Source: Acanthaster planci (taxonomy: Eukaryota; Echinodermata; Asteroidea; Valvatida; Acanthasteridae). From it: a stretch of DNA of 64,000 nucleotides. Numbering within the stretch: the first letter of the stretch is position 1; each line of letters opens with the position of its first letter. Below the pieces are notes generated by a model. It worked only from the letters and a program-made list of their open reading frames with translations. It was not told the DNA's origin and did no database searches. Positions 38,646 to 47,849 of the stretch are shown here, piece after piece. The stretch is taken from contig NW_019091429.1 of NCBI RefSeq assembly GCF_001949145.1, positions 800,198 through 864,197 on the forward strand, read 5' to 3'. The position numbers and the translations under genes were made by a program.

Positions 38646-39191
38646 TTCAGGAGGGTAAATAAATAGCGTCGAGAATTTCGTTGCGTGTACTTTCAAATGG
38701 AGTTTTTCAAAAACTTCTTGAGGTTCAAGTTTTTGTGCTTTAATTGTCAGATTTCGAAGAAAAACTGAATTCTGCACTTGGAATGGATAAATTTGGAGAG
38801 AATAATGGTTGAGGTGTACGTAGCAGTGAATTACCGGAGATGAACGTCAAGTTTGGAAGAAGGAACAGAAGGAAATGTAAGTCGCACTTTTTGTAGTTTC
38901 AGAAACTTTCTAAAGTTGTACTTTGTAATGCTTAACTTTAAGCCTACATAGGCCTAGTAAGACAGTCTATCTAGCCTATCAGGCTTTGTATATGAAACTT
39001 CACTATCTCTGAAATGGTATTTATTGGCAAAAGTGGTTTCAAAAACTGCATGACTAATTTGTCGTTTATTTTCCCCAGATTTCAACGGCAAAACCTCCAA
39101 GACAGCCAAGATTTGAGTTTGTCGGATCTACATATACACTGAACCCAAATCGTGTGACAGACAATGTGATATGAGTGACAGAATTCTTCTT
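38646..39191. other. No gene recognised
   Basis: AT-rich sequence up to the assembly gap. TTATTTTCCCCAG at about 39068-39080 resembles a splice acceptor, but the bases that follow are not open for long in any frame before the gap. Confidence 0.5.
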
Positions 39192-39613
39192 NNNNNNNNN
39201 NNNNNNNNNNNNNNNNNNNNNNNNNNNNNNNNNNNNNNNNNNNNNNNNNNNNNNNNNNNNNNNNNNNNNNNNNNNNNNNNNNNNNNNNNNNNNNNNNNNN
39301 NNNNNNNNNNNNNNNNNNNNNNNNNNNNNNNNNNNNNNNNNNNNNNNNNNNNNNNNNNNNNNNNNNNNNNNNNNNNNNNNNNNNNNNNNNNNNNNNNNNN
39401 NNNNNNNNNNNNNNNNNNNNNNNNNNNNNNNNNNNNNNNNNNNNNNNNNNNNNNNNNNNNNNNNNNNNNNNNNNNNNNNNNNNNNNNNNNNNNNNNNNNN
39501 NNNNNNNNNNNNNNNNNNNNNNNNNNNNNNNNNNNNNNNNNNNNNNNNNNNNNNNNNNNNNNNNNNNNNNNNNNNNNNNNNNNNNNNNNNNNNNNNNNNN
39601 NNNNNNNNNNNNN
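39192..39613. other. Assembly gap (422 N)
   Basis: A run of unknown bases. Open frames that appear to span it mean nothing. Single unknown bases also occur at 53758 and 56077. Confidence 1.
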
Positions 39614-40353
39614 CACTTTGTGCTCACAGAAATGATTCTCACACTTCCGTATGCCGCATGTCGGTTTTCGATAAAAGTTATTCAATATATGAATGAATTT
39701 TATTTAGTACAATTTTTCCCGAGTGTGTAAAATTAAAATCATTTTAATGATGATTTTTTTTTTCAGTGTTGGCTCATCGAAACGAGACGGAAAACACATG
39801 GACAGTTTTGACATCATATTTACTGACAAAACCTATTGCATGTACTGGTGGAAATCTCTCAGTTTTACACACAACAGTGGGTGTAAAAAGTGAATTAAAA
39901 ACTAACACACACAAAACCGAAAACATTATCTCTTTCGAGTGGGTTAGTTAATAAGAAAATGGTCATTTTTTTCTGGAAATGATATTTTCGCATTTTCTGT
40001 TTATTTTTGGTTTGTTTTCGGGAGGGAGGCCGAGGGCTTAGCCATCATCCCATGAAAAAAGGTTATGTTGACCAGAAATGCACAGCATACAACACCACAT
40101 TTACCCTCCTGAAGCGCCGCCATTGTTCGGCTGCGCATTTTGTGCACAAACAATGCGCGATGTCCTACCCAGTCTATATAATGCAGATCAATGATGTCAC
40201 CCATTGAGTCTATATAATGGAGAGCATTGTGATGATATTACCATACATTCCAAATAAATTTGTTGCGCGTACTCTGCGTGCTCCGCGTAAAAGGTGCATA
40301 AACTTGCGCACCTATGCGGTGAGGGCGTACCCAACGCCTTTCAATTTCATATC
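39614..40353. other. No gene recognised
   Basis: No coding signature. Two direct copies of GTCTATATAATG about 37 bases apart (near 40172 and 40208) resemble TATA-type promoter elements, but no gene follows. Confidence 0.45.
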
Positions 40354-40502
40354 AAACACGCCCTCTTTTGTTCGTGCTCAGAGCAGTTACAGGGCATAAA
40401 CGCAACTCATTATTCCGTGTTCCACGAGCGCGAGCGTGATAACGAGCTTATCTTCAAGTAAACTTGACGCGCAGTAAGGATGTTTTAAAGGCCTATGTGC
40501 GC
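40354..40502 (+). repeat. Composite dispersed repeat, blocks 3 and 4
   Basis: Block 3 (40354-40387) matches 35076-35110 and block 4 (40419-40502) matches 25363-25445, both in the same orientation. This copy shows that blocks 3 and 4 are neighbours in the family. Confidence 0.6.
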
Positions 40503-41142
40503 AAACTTGCTGCCTTTGAATTTACAGTTAATTTTGCAGTTTGCTTTTATCGTAAAAATAGCACATTTCGGGTAGATGGTGGCTCGTTAACCTGGGAAGG
40601 TAGCCCATATAGTGGAAGGTTAACCCTGATTTCAAACTTCTGCTTCCTTGCGGCACACCCGGTCACGGGAAAGGCTTCGGGAGTCAACCCTGAGGAAAAA
40701 TCCGGAGTCGGAGCCCCTAAGGCAGTTCTCTGTTGTGCTCAACATCGTTCAGGCAGCTCCTGCGACGGCACTGGTGCCAAAGCCCTGCTGTTTCTTTGGA
40801 TTCATCAGTGACGTGAAGAGGGGGGACATGCTGCATGGGCTACATCTTGTCCTCCATATCTTCCTGCCCAGGCTTGAATCCTACCATTGCCCAACGCTGG
40901 AATGTAGAACACCGGATCACTGGAGAGAACACTCCAGCTTCGCCTTTGGCGTAGACAAAACATGGGGAATGACAGTTACCAGTTATAAGCCACTGCTCAA
41001 TTGGCATAGAGCGCGGCGCCAGGGGTTGTTCCCGATGGTGGAAGGGATCATCGGATCTCACTAGACAGCTACCGCCCGCTTCAAGCAGGGCAGCCCCCAG
41101 CCAATAAGGTGCTGTCCCGCCACAGCTTGCTTTCCTCGTTGG

Positions 41143-41493
41143 GTGCATGGGAATGAGGAGAAGGAGAGGAGGAGATGTCCGAACAGCAGGCTGGGAACCT
41201 TCGCACCAGGCAAGACAAAGAAACAAAAGAGACCAACTCTAAAACTGGGAACTTGGAACGTCTGCACTATGATGACAGGACTCGCTGCTAACCTCAAGGA
41301 CATCAACAACACCAGGAAGACTGCCATCATCAATATTGAGCTGAAGAGACTGGAAGTGGATATCACCACCCTCTAGGAAACACGGTTGGCTGATGCAGGC
41401 ACACTGAGAGAGGAGGACTACACGTTCTACTGGCAGGGAAAGGGCAGTGACGAATACAGGGAACACGGAGTGGGCTTCGCAGTGAAGAACACC
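41143..41493 (+). pseudogene. LINE endonuclease, N-terminal part
   Basis: The motif GTWNVCTM carries the catalytic Asn of APE endonucleases. It is followed by RKTAIINIELKRLEVDITTL, then a TAG stop where the family has Gln, then ETRLADAGTLREEDYTFYW and HGVGFAVKN. The stop sits exactly inside the QETR motif that carries the catalytic Glu, so a Gln codon has mutated to TAG. After VKNTLL the sequence jumps to the C-terminal part of the endonuclease, so the middle (roughly 70-80 residues, including the GDFN motif) has been deleted. Confidence 0.75.
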
Positions 41494-42404
41494 TTGCTGT
41501 GTATCACAAACTCGTTCTTCAAGACCAAGCCCCAACACAAGGTTTCCTGAAGACATCCGCGCTCAAAGCACTGGCACCAGCTGGACTTGATCCTGACCAG
41601 GCGCAGCTCTCTGAAGAACGTGCTAATCAATCGTTAGTTTCAGAGTGCAGGTTGCAACACAGACCATTCATTGGTGTGTTGCAAGGTCAAGCTGCAACTG
41701 AAGAAATTCCATCGTGCTAGACAGCCTGGAAAGGCACGGATTGACACCAGCAAGATGGCCCAACCAGAACTTGTTGAGTAGTTTGCCTCCACTTTGGAGA
41801 AGGAACTTGGTGTACCACAAGAAGGAGAATCTGCAAAGCAGAAGTGGGAAGAGCTGCGCAACACCATCCACCGCACAGCCTTGGCTACCTTTGGGAGGAA
41901 GACCTCGAAGTCACAGGACTGGTTTGATGCCAAGTTGACCGAGATGACCCCATCATTGAAACCAAGCGGTCAGCACTTGCTGAGTACAAGAACTACCCAA
42001 ACGAGAAGAATCTCTACATTCTCAGGGTTGCGAGGAGCAAAGTTTAGAAGACTGCTCGGTGCTGTGCCAATGATTACTGGACTCAGCTCAGCCAAGACAT
42101 TCAAACCGCTGCCATAACAGGGAACATCCGTGGTATTTACGATGGTATCAAGAAAGCACTTGGTCCAGCTCAGAGCAAGATGGCCCCCCTAAAATCCTCC
42201 ACAGGTGAGATGATCACAGAAAAGAACAAGCAGATGGAGAGATGGGCGGAACACTACTCTGACCTCTACTCCAGACAGAACACCATGACACCGTCAGCCC
42301 TTGATGCCATCGACTACCTGCCATCCATGGACGAACTTGACGCCGAACCAGTCATCGAAGAACTCAGCAAGGCTACTGATAGCCTGGCCGCAAACCCCCT
42401 TTGA
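41494..42404 (+). pseudogene. LINE endonuclease end and linker, truncated before RT
   Basis: The sequence resumes at NSFFKTKPQHKVS, then HPRSKHWHQLDLILTRR, with the terminal HxLDxI-type motif of APE endonucleases. The linker follows with KWEELRNTIHRTALATFGRK, a frame change at about 41960, and MERWAEHYSDLYSRQN with ELDAEPVIEELSKATDSLA. In intact relatives the next residues lead into the reverse transcriptase fingers. Here the similarity stops at 42404 and unrelated repeat sequence begins. The break is therefore a truncation or a later deletion. Confidence 0.75.
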
Positions 42405-42420
42405 ACGCTGCATCCAGAGG

Positions 42421-42555
42421 GAATGAACGGGGATTTTTCCGCGTTCATTCAGAACTGAATCTGCTTGCCCTGAAAAAGGTACTCAGTGACCGAAAGCTCG
42501 ACAATCACATATTTCAGAGCACTTATTTGATATTATATTCTTGTCGGTATACACC
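42421..42555 (+). repeat. Hairpin and ACCGAAAGCTCGG repeat, copy 1
   Basis: GAATGAACG (42421-42429) and CGTTCATTC (42442-42450) can pair as a short hairpin. The segment that follows (about 42456-42555) matches 49340-49435 beyond the Gypsy element in the same orientation. It shares AAAGGTACTSAGT, ACCGAAAGCTCG, ACATATTTCAGAGCACT and TTTGATATTATATTC. The layout CCTGAAAAAGG, pairing bases, then CGAAAGC resembles repeat ends reported for Penelope-like and related elements, some of which carry hammerhead ribozymes. That resemblance is from memory and the core here is imperfect. Confidence 0.55.
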
Positions 42556-42649
42556 ACTTCCGTTTTCTCTCTCACTCTGGAGGGTGTACTGTCAAATATC
42601 ACGGACTCACAATGACACCAGGGGGGCACAATGCCGACGCTGCCGCCAG

Positions 42650-43055
42650 TGTAACGGACCCGTATGCGGTCTAAGGACTTTCACACCGGACAAGGTAGGT
42701 TGGACATTGACAGACAAGACACACACCGAGAACGAGAAAAATAAAGCACACCAGAGACACAGGATTACGGTTCTATGATTCTTCTCTCCTTGGTTTATTT
42801 CTCTTCTTTCTTGATCATTCCTGGAGTTCCACTTACATTAATTCGGAGGCAGTAGTGTACATGTACAGCTCAGTATGTCGAACCTCCTACTTCAACGGAG
42901 CCCAGCCACGGAGTGAGACCACGCCGTGTTCCCGCACCAAACTTCAACAACCACTAGTAAACAAAAGGATGATCACGCGCCGAGTGCATGTCCTGGTCGC
43001 GCTCGCTACAATGTACACACTGTTTACAACCGTATCTCCCCGTGACGTTTGGGGT
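42650..43055 (-). mobile_element. Isolated LTR of a second Gypsy-type element
   Basis: The segment starts TGTAACGGACCCGTATGCGG and plausibly ends GGGGTCACA, giving TG...CA ends. On the minus strand, bases just after its end read CTGGCGGCAGCG, close to the primer binding site TTGGTGGCAGCGG of the nearby Gypsy element. This is the pattern of a 5' LTR plus binding site whose interior has been lost. AATAAACC and pyrimidine-rich sequence inside fit a polyadenylation region. The LTR shares only its first 50 bases with the LTR at 48985, so it belongs to a related but different family. The inner end is uncertain. Confidence 0.5.
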
Positions 43056-43267
43056 CACAAGCATATTACTAATACATAATGAGCGTTTCTAAAATCGGGA
43101 CTCGTGGAAGCCCATGTTTGGGACATTTTTTCGGCCATAAATGGGAAATGTGCTCCATTTTTCGTGTTAATTTTGAATGTGTGCTTTGAATGTGTGCTTA
43201 GAACAGAATGGTTTCATAGCAGAAAGCAAACGCAGCTACGTAACTGGGTGAGAATGGGTGTACATAC
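43056..43267. other. Spacer between the LTR and the Gypsy element
   Basis: AT-rich sequence with ATGGGAAATGTGCTC-like words and a tandem TGTGCTTTGAA/TGTGCTTAGAA. No feature is recognised. Confidence 0.4.
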
Positions 43268-43529
43268 TGCAACGTGTTCTGTCTGTTGATTCCTACACAC
43301 CTGACAAAATGAAGGTAACGCAGGATTTTTCTGGTTTCCAGGGGCGTCTTCCGCCTTGTATTTCAGAAAACACAACCTAGTCGCACTCTTATCAAACATG
43401 AACTTTCATGTCCTTAGCAAAACCGCCCAAAACAAGGAAAACAAACCTACGGCGCCGGTGCTGCAGGCTATGAGTCTCCAGGGCCAACCAGCAGGGGCTG
43501 GTTGGGCAACTGCAGTGGGGAATGTGACA
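43268..43529 (-). repeat. Gypsy 3' LTR
   Basis: On the minus strand the LTR begins TGTCACATTCCCC after the purine-rich GGGTGACGGAGGTG, and ends GACAGAACACGTTGCA. The other LTR begins TGTCACGTTGCC and ends GACGGCACACGTTACA, so both ends agree. A shared internal block (GCAGGCTATG, then GTCTCCRGGGCCAACCAGCAGG) lies at a different distance from the ends in the two copies. The LTRs have therefore gained or lost about 150 bases on opposite sides of it. Confidence 0.65.
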
Positions 43530-44290
43530 CCTCCGTCACCCACAGGGTTGCCATGCTCCTCAGCCAACTCTGGCTCGGCGTGGTTGTCGCTCAGCTCGTC
43601 TCCACTGGCATGGACGTCCAGGATGTCTTCCTCCACACCCACTGCCCCCACGAACACTCCTTTGCAGCACCAGTGGTGGCGCTCCCTAACGTCCTGCCGG
43701 TAGAACCGAAGACCGCAACCCTTGGCGCAGGCGTAGGGGGGGGGTTTGGGTGGAGCTCGGCACACGCCGTCTGCAGGTGCCTGCACAGGTTTCGTTTCTG
43801 GTTGAAGGTCTTTCTGCACTCGATCGGAACCATCCTGCAAGTAGAGGAAGGGATAGAGAAGTTAGTAAGTTGGGGACAATTTCGGCTGGGCCGAACAACC
43901 TTCCGACCCCTCCGGGTAACCTGAAGGGGGGCGGCTCCACTGGCCCCTGTGGCTCCTGTTTGTTCAGAATTGGCGTCAAGTCCACCTTGGCCTCACTAGT
44001 TCCTGCACCGGGGCCTGGTACTGTACATGTAGTACTCTGCCAATCCGGCGAAGTCTCTGTCGGACTGTCTGATGGCAATCTCTCTGATTCACCAGGTGAT
44101 AAGGTTGGGCAGTCCCCACTCGCCCAGTTACCCTCATTGTCGTCTAGGATAGGTGTTGGTAAGGGGCTGGGCAGCGAAGGTTCCTGTTGCTCCAATGCCG
44201 GCGGCAATCATCCCACTGCAATGTGGTCCTTTTCTGGCTGAGACTCGATCCTACCAGCCCATTTCCATGTCACCCAAGTATGGTTTCAGC
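43530..44290 (-). pseudogene. Gypsy Pol C-terminus with Cys/His modules
   Basis: After the integrase GPF-type motif (WWEGPFVVTKKIDD, near 44370-44400) a long, acidic, Pro and Ser-rich region follows. Two Cys/His-rich modules come next. The first reads CRKTFNQKRNLCRHLQTAC at about 43770-43835 and has the F-x5-L-x2-H core of a zinc finger. The second reads YACAKGCGLRF then ERHHWCC at about 43660-43735. A G-tract at about 43735-43745 separates their frames, so an indel there, real or technical, splits them. The first module is preceded by a pyrimidine-rich stretch ending TTGCAG on the minus strand, a possible splice acceptor. The function is unknown; nucleic-acid binding is an inference. Confidence 0.55.
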
Positions 44291-45110
44291 CTGTTGTAGT
44301 GGACCACTTTGGCTTGGGACCGAGGGGACTTCTATACCTTATATGTGACATCATCGATCTTCTTCGTCACCACAAAGGGACCTTCCCACCAGCATTGGAG
44401 CTTGGGCGAGCGGCTCACCTTTTGGCGGGAGTGTAAAACTATACCGGCTGCCCGGCCTCTGCCGCCTTGCGGTCGTACTGCCGTTTCTGATACACTTGAC
44501 TCTTCTGTAGGTGGCGACGGGCGAACTCATTGGCGGCCTCTATCCTTGCCCACAGCCCGTCTACGTAGTCATGTACCGCCGCTTCTTCCACTTGCTCCTC
44601 CGGCTGGCCCACCACCAGATCCAGTGGAAGTCCCACCTCCCGGAATAGATTCACCTCAAACTCCTTCCCCTGATCTTTATGGATTTCGAGGGGGGTACCG
44701 AAGCGTGTTATGACCTGCTCGACGAGCACCCTGGCAACGGTCTCTGAAGTCTAGTCAAGAATTGGAAAGGCCTCAACCCACTTGGTGAAGTAATCAGCCA
44801 CAACCATAATGCTTGTATTCCCCGACCTTGTTCGTGGGAACCTACCTGTGAGGTCAATTGCCAAGCACTCCATCGGAGCCCCCCCCCCCAGATATTGTTG
44901 CAGGTGAGCCTTCCGAGGCTGTGGAGGTAGCTTCTTGGACCCATACTTGTGGCACTTCCTGTACCATTCCTGTGCCTGACGTCTCATCCCTCTCCAATAC
45001 ACGGGGGCCTGCCTAAGCATTGCAACCATCCAGGATACCCCCAAGTGACCCGAGGTCTTGTTGTCATGAGCCAAGTGTAGGACGTCCTTGACTCTAACTT
45101 GTGGAACCAC
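44291..45110 (-). pseudogene. Gypsy integrase, internally deleted
   Basis: The N-terminal zinc domain has HLAHDNKTSGHLG followed by CHKYGSKK, where the family has CxxC, so the last Cys is replaced by Tyr. The core has the first catalytic Asp in MECLAIDLTGRFP and the second in HKDQGKEFE. After NLFREVG the sequence jumps to GLPLDLVVG, skipping the stretch that normally holds TPYHPQ and the catalytic Glu. The end has RQKRQYDRKA and, at about 44370, the GPF-type motif of the chromatin-side module. The enzyme would insert the element's DNA. With the Glu missing it cannot act. Confidence 0.85.
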
Positions 45111-45560
45111 GATCTTTCAGGCCGGCGGTTGGTCGTTGGGCTGCTAACATCTGATTTGCAAGACCCCCTGAACCAGTCTCAGTGTCTCCCACTTAGCCCA
45201 CTAGAACGTAGCATCTTTGTCCAGTGCCGAAACATCTCGTAAGCTAGGTCTGGGGCCCCCATCCTCGAGCCATCGCACAATCCTTCCCAGCTTAGGGTCT
45301 TCATGCTGTTCCCATTTAACTGCTCTTGGTCCCAGGCCTTTAGGAGTTCCTTCGGTCTATTGGTCTTCCGTGGGCTACCACTGGCCACCTTTCCCTGCAA
45401 CTGCTCCTCCCTGCCACTGCCAGACTGGCCCGGTGGCGAGTCCTCCTGGTCCCACCGGTAGGCAAAAACTCCTCCCATGTAGCATTCTTGGTCCAGTTCC
45501 TTTGATCGCCCACACTGGCCGCACGGGATCCTGGAGATATCGTCGACTTTACGTGCTTCC
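45111..45560 (-). pseudogene. Gypsy RNase H to integrase connection
   Basis: This spans the tail of RNase H (KVDDISRIPCGQCG, the usual NADxLSR-like element followed by a conserved RxPC) and the tether before the integrase zinc domain. It is in a different frame from the RNase H upstream, and a stop at 45179 closes it. The remaining residues are poorly conserved, as expected for the tether. Confidence 0.65.
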
Positions 45561-46297
45561 TCCCCGCCCAATGCTCAACATCAAACTTGTAGCATTCCAA
45601 TTTCTGAATCCACCGGGCAGCTTGTCCCTCAGGCTCACGAAAGTTGAATAGCCACCGCAGTGACCCATGATCGGTCCTTAATAGGAACCGCTTTCCGAGG
45701 AGATAGTGCTTGAAGTAATGGACAAAGTCAACTACGGCCAGCAACTCCTTTCGAGTGGTACAGTAGTTGCATTCGGCCTTTGACAAGGTGCGGCTCACCA
45801 TCGCCCCCCTTCTGTGACAACACTGCTCCGATGGTGCAGTGGCTAGGGTCCATGTCCAGAATGTAGCAGTGTTCTGCACCAGGGTAGCACAACACCGGTG
45901 CCGTAGCCAGTGCGTCCTTTAGGTGCTCGAACACCGACTGACAGTTAATGGACCAGGTGAAAGCCTTCTGACTCTTGATGGTGAGGGCGTGAAGAGGATA
46001 GGCAATTGCGGCAAAGTCCACAATAAAGCACTGATGGTAAGACGCAAGACCCAGGAATCTCCGGACTTGCGTCAGGTTCGCTGGTCGCGGCCAGTTTCTG
46101 ATGACAGCGACCTTCTCTGGGTCTGTTCGCACCCCCTCGGCCGACACCACGTGACCCAGACAGGCCACTTCCGTCTTGAAAAGGTCACACTTCGTTGGCT
46201 TGAGTCTTAACCCAGTGTCTTGGAACTGCTCCAGCACGGTGGCCAGTCTCTGGTAGTGCTCCTCGAAGTTTGCTCCCCAAACTGTGAAGTCGCCCAA
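45561..46297 (-). pseudogene. Gypsy reverse transcriptase end and RNase H
   Basis: The first part has NFEEHYQRLATVLEQFQDTG, LKPTKCDLFKTEVACLGHVV and RRFLGLASYHQCFI, which are the thumb and connection landmarks of Ty3/Gypsy Pol. RNase H follows with YILDMDPSHCTIGAVLSQ, TRKELLAVVDFVHYFKHYL and LRTDHGSLRWL, keeping the DxD-like, E and D landmarks. A frame change near 45800 lies between GAVLSQ and the KEL helix. The YxDD box just upstream reads SLGD. Confidence 0.85.
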
Positions 46298-47009
46298 GGA
46301 GACAACTGCACTGTAGTCCCCTCAGCACCCGCTCTATCAGGCACGCGAACATCGCGGGGGGCATTGCTGAGTCCGAAAGGCATCACAGTGAACTGGTAGA
46401 GCCCGTTCTGCATTCCGAAAGCGGTCTTCTTCCGGTCCTCTTTGTCCATGCCAACCTGCCAATGACCACTGGCCAAGTCGAGCATGCTAAACCCCCTCGC
46501 CCCACTCAAAGCGTCTAATTTGTCCTCAATCCTAGGAATGGGATAGGCATCCTTTAGTATCACCTCGTTGACCTTCCGGTAGTCCACGCAAAAGCGAACA
46601 GAGCCATCTATTTTTTCCTGACGAGCACCACTGGTGAGGACCATGGGCTACTAGAGGGTTTCACTACACCCTGCCGCAACATTTGGTCCACTTGTTCCTC
46701 CGCCTCTCGTCCTCTATGGAGCGGTAACCTCCTCGGTGGTTGTCGTATAGGAGCCGTGGCTCCTGTATTAATTTTGTGCCGGACAAAGTTTGTTTGCTGG
46801 ACCAGTGATCGCCTCCGAGAACTTAGAGAGAAGCTCCGCCAGCCTGGCGCTCTCGACTCCGGTAAGGCCCGCAGCTCCTCAGTCCAATAGGTCCTGCAAA
46901 TGAGGACACACTTCCTCTCGGGCTCCTTTCCTCTGCCCTGCATCAGTTGGAGGGCAACACTTGGCAGCTCTGGGCTGTCCCCCCTCAAGCTCGACCACGT
47001 CAAGGTCAT
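46298..47009 (-). pseudogene. Gypsy reverse transcriptase fingers and palm
   Basis: The protease to reverse transcriptase link has HKINTGATAPIRQPPRRLP, then SPWSSPVVLVRKK, then after a frame change DGSVRFCVDYRKVNEVILKD, YPIPRIEDKLDALSG, FSMLDLASGHWQVGMD (first catalytic Asp kept) and FTVMPFGLSNAP. A frame change in a C-run follows, then VVSLGDFTVWG. Here the family has Y-L-D-D, so the first of the two catalytic Asp is Gly and the Tyr is Ser. This copy cannot polymerise. Confidence 0.85.
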
Positions 47010-47292
47010 CTGTCACTGAAAACAACGCTAGTTGACTCCCCTTATAGACCGTCACAGGGTCAGGGCTGGATTGAAGCTCCTCACAGGCACAGTCCCATTT
47101 TTTGTGTCAACCAAACTGGTGGCAACTGCAACTTGACAACTGAATGTCGAATCCATGCTGGGATAACCACCCCCACCATCTCCGTCGGAGCAGCCCTAAT
47201 GGCTCATAGAATGATAGCATTGTGTGTCTGGCAGGCACCCCCGTGTTCTCCGTTACCTGCACCCTTGCCGCCACAGGCTGAGGCTTGTACCC

Positions 47293-47592
47293 CTATCGCC
47301 ACTTGCAGTGGTATTTGGTCAGGAAACCGATGCCCAGAATCACCTCCGGTTCGATGTTGGCTATACTGCAGGCATGATTCATGAGCTGCTCCCCGACCTG
47401 CAGCTCGAAGTTGGCCAAACCTCGAGTTGGCATGGAGCTGCAATCTGCCATTCTCAAGGTTGGTGCTGAAGAAGCCAGAGTAGGTTCCTCCGCCTGGGCC
47501 AAGGCATCGAAGACCCGCTCCGAAATCAAACTCACTGCGGCTCCGGTGTCTAAGAGGAAACGCACCGGTTTCTCGGCCACTTTACCCGTCAC
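47293..47592 (-). pseudogene. Gypsy aspartic protease
   Basis: The fragment has FLLDTGAAVSLIS, with the DTG active site and the usual hydrophobic neighbours, and ends with EVILGIGFLTKYHCKW, where relatives have ILGxDFL. It would cut the Gag-Pol polyprotein in the particle. It is open for 99 codons and the catalytic triad is intact. The frames before and after do not match, so the polyprotein is broken. The segment between this and the reverse transcriptase (47010-47292) is poorly conserved. Confidence 0.8.
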
Positions 47593-47612
47593 ATAGTTCC
47601 TTCTGGTTGTTC

Positions 47613-47849
47613 CTACTGGAGCTGGTTTTGGAAGAGTGGCAGGCTCCCCAGCCGGGGGTGACGTGGTGTGGGCGCCTTTTTCGGTTCCCCTTTACAGTCA
47701 GAAGTTGGCCCCCGCCTCTGATGGGGACAGTTGCGCCGGATGTGCCCCGGCTCATGACAGCCAAAGCATTCCACCCTTGTCCGGGGACCTAATACGACTC
47801 CATCCCCAGCGGGTGGCCCTGGTCTTTTGGCTGGAACTGGATGGGCCAC
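47613..47849 (-). pseudogene. Gypsy nucleocapsid zinc knuckle
   Basis: The translation contains CFGCHEPGHIRRNC, a perfect CX2CX4HX4C zinc knuckle, flanked by basic and proline-rich residues. This is the nucleic-acid binding part at the end of Gag. It lies in a different frame from both the capsid region and the protease. Confidence 0.85.

Larger units (their letters stand above)
40640..42404 (+). mobile_element. Broken APE-type LINE (RTE/CFDP2-like)
   Basis: The left part (about 40640-41200) is GC-rich and probably untranslated or N-terminal sequence of the element. From 41239 the endonuclease begins with LKLGTWNVCTM. The sequence then runs through the rest of the endonuclease and a linker and stops at about 42404, before the reverse transcriptase. 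The translation resembles the LINE proteins often annotated in animals as craniofacial development protein 2-like. Two in-frame stops, an internal deletion and frameshifts show that it is dead. The exact 5' end is uncertain. Confidence 0.75.

Noticed and set aside
39082-39696. Apparent open frames of 150-190 codons across 39.2-39.6 kb.
   Set aside because: They consist almost wholly of unknown bases in the assembly gap.
40160-40220. Two GTCTATATAATG words could be TATA boxes of a promoter.
   Set aside because: No gene or exon follows on either strand, and one copy also occurs inverted inside a dispersed repeat, so they are more likely part of repeats.
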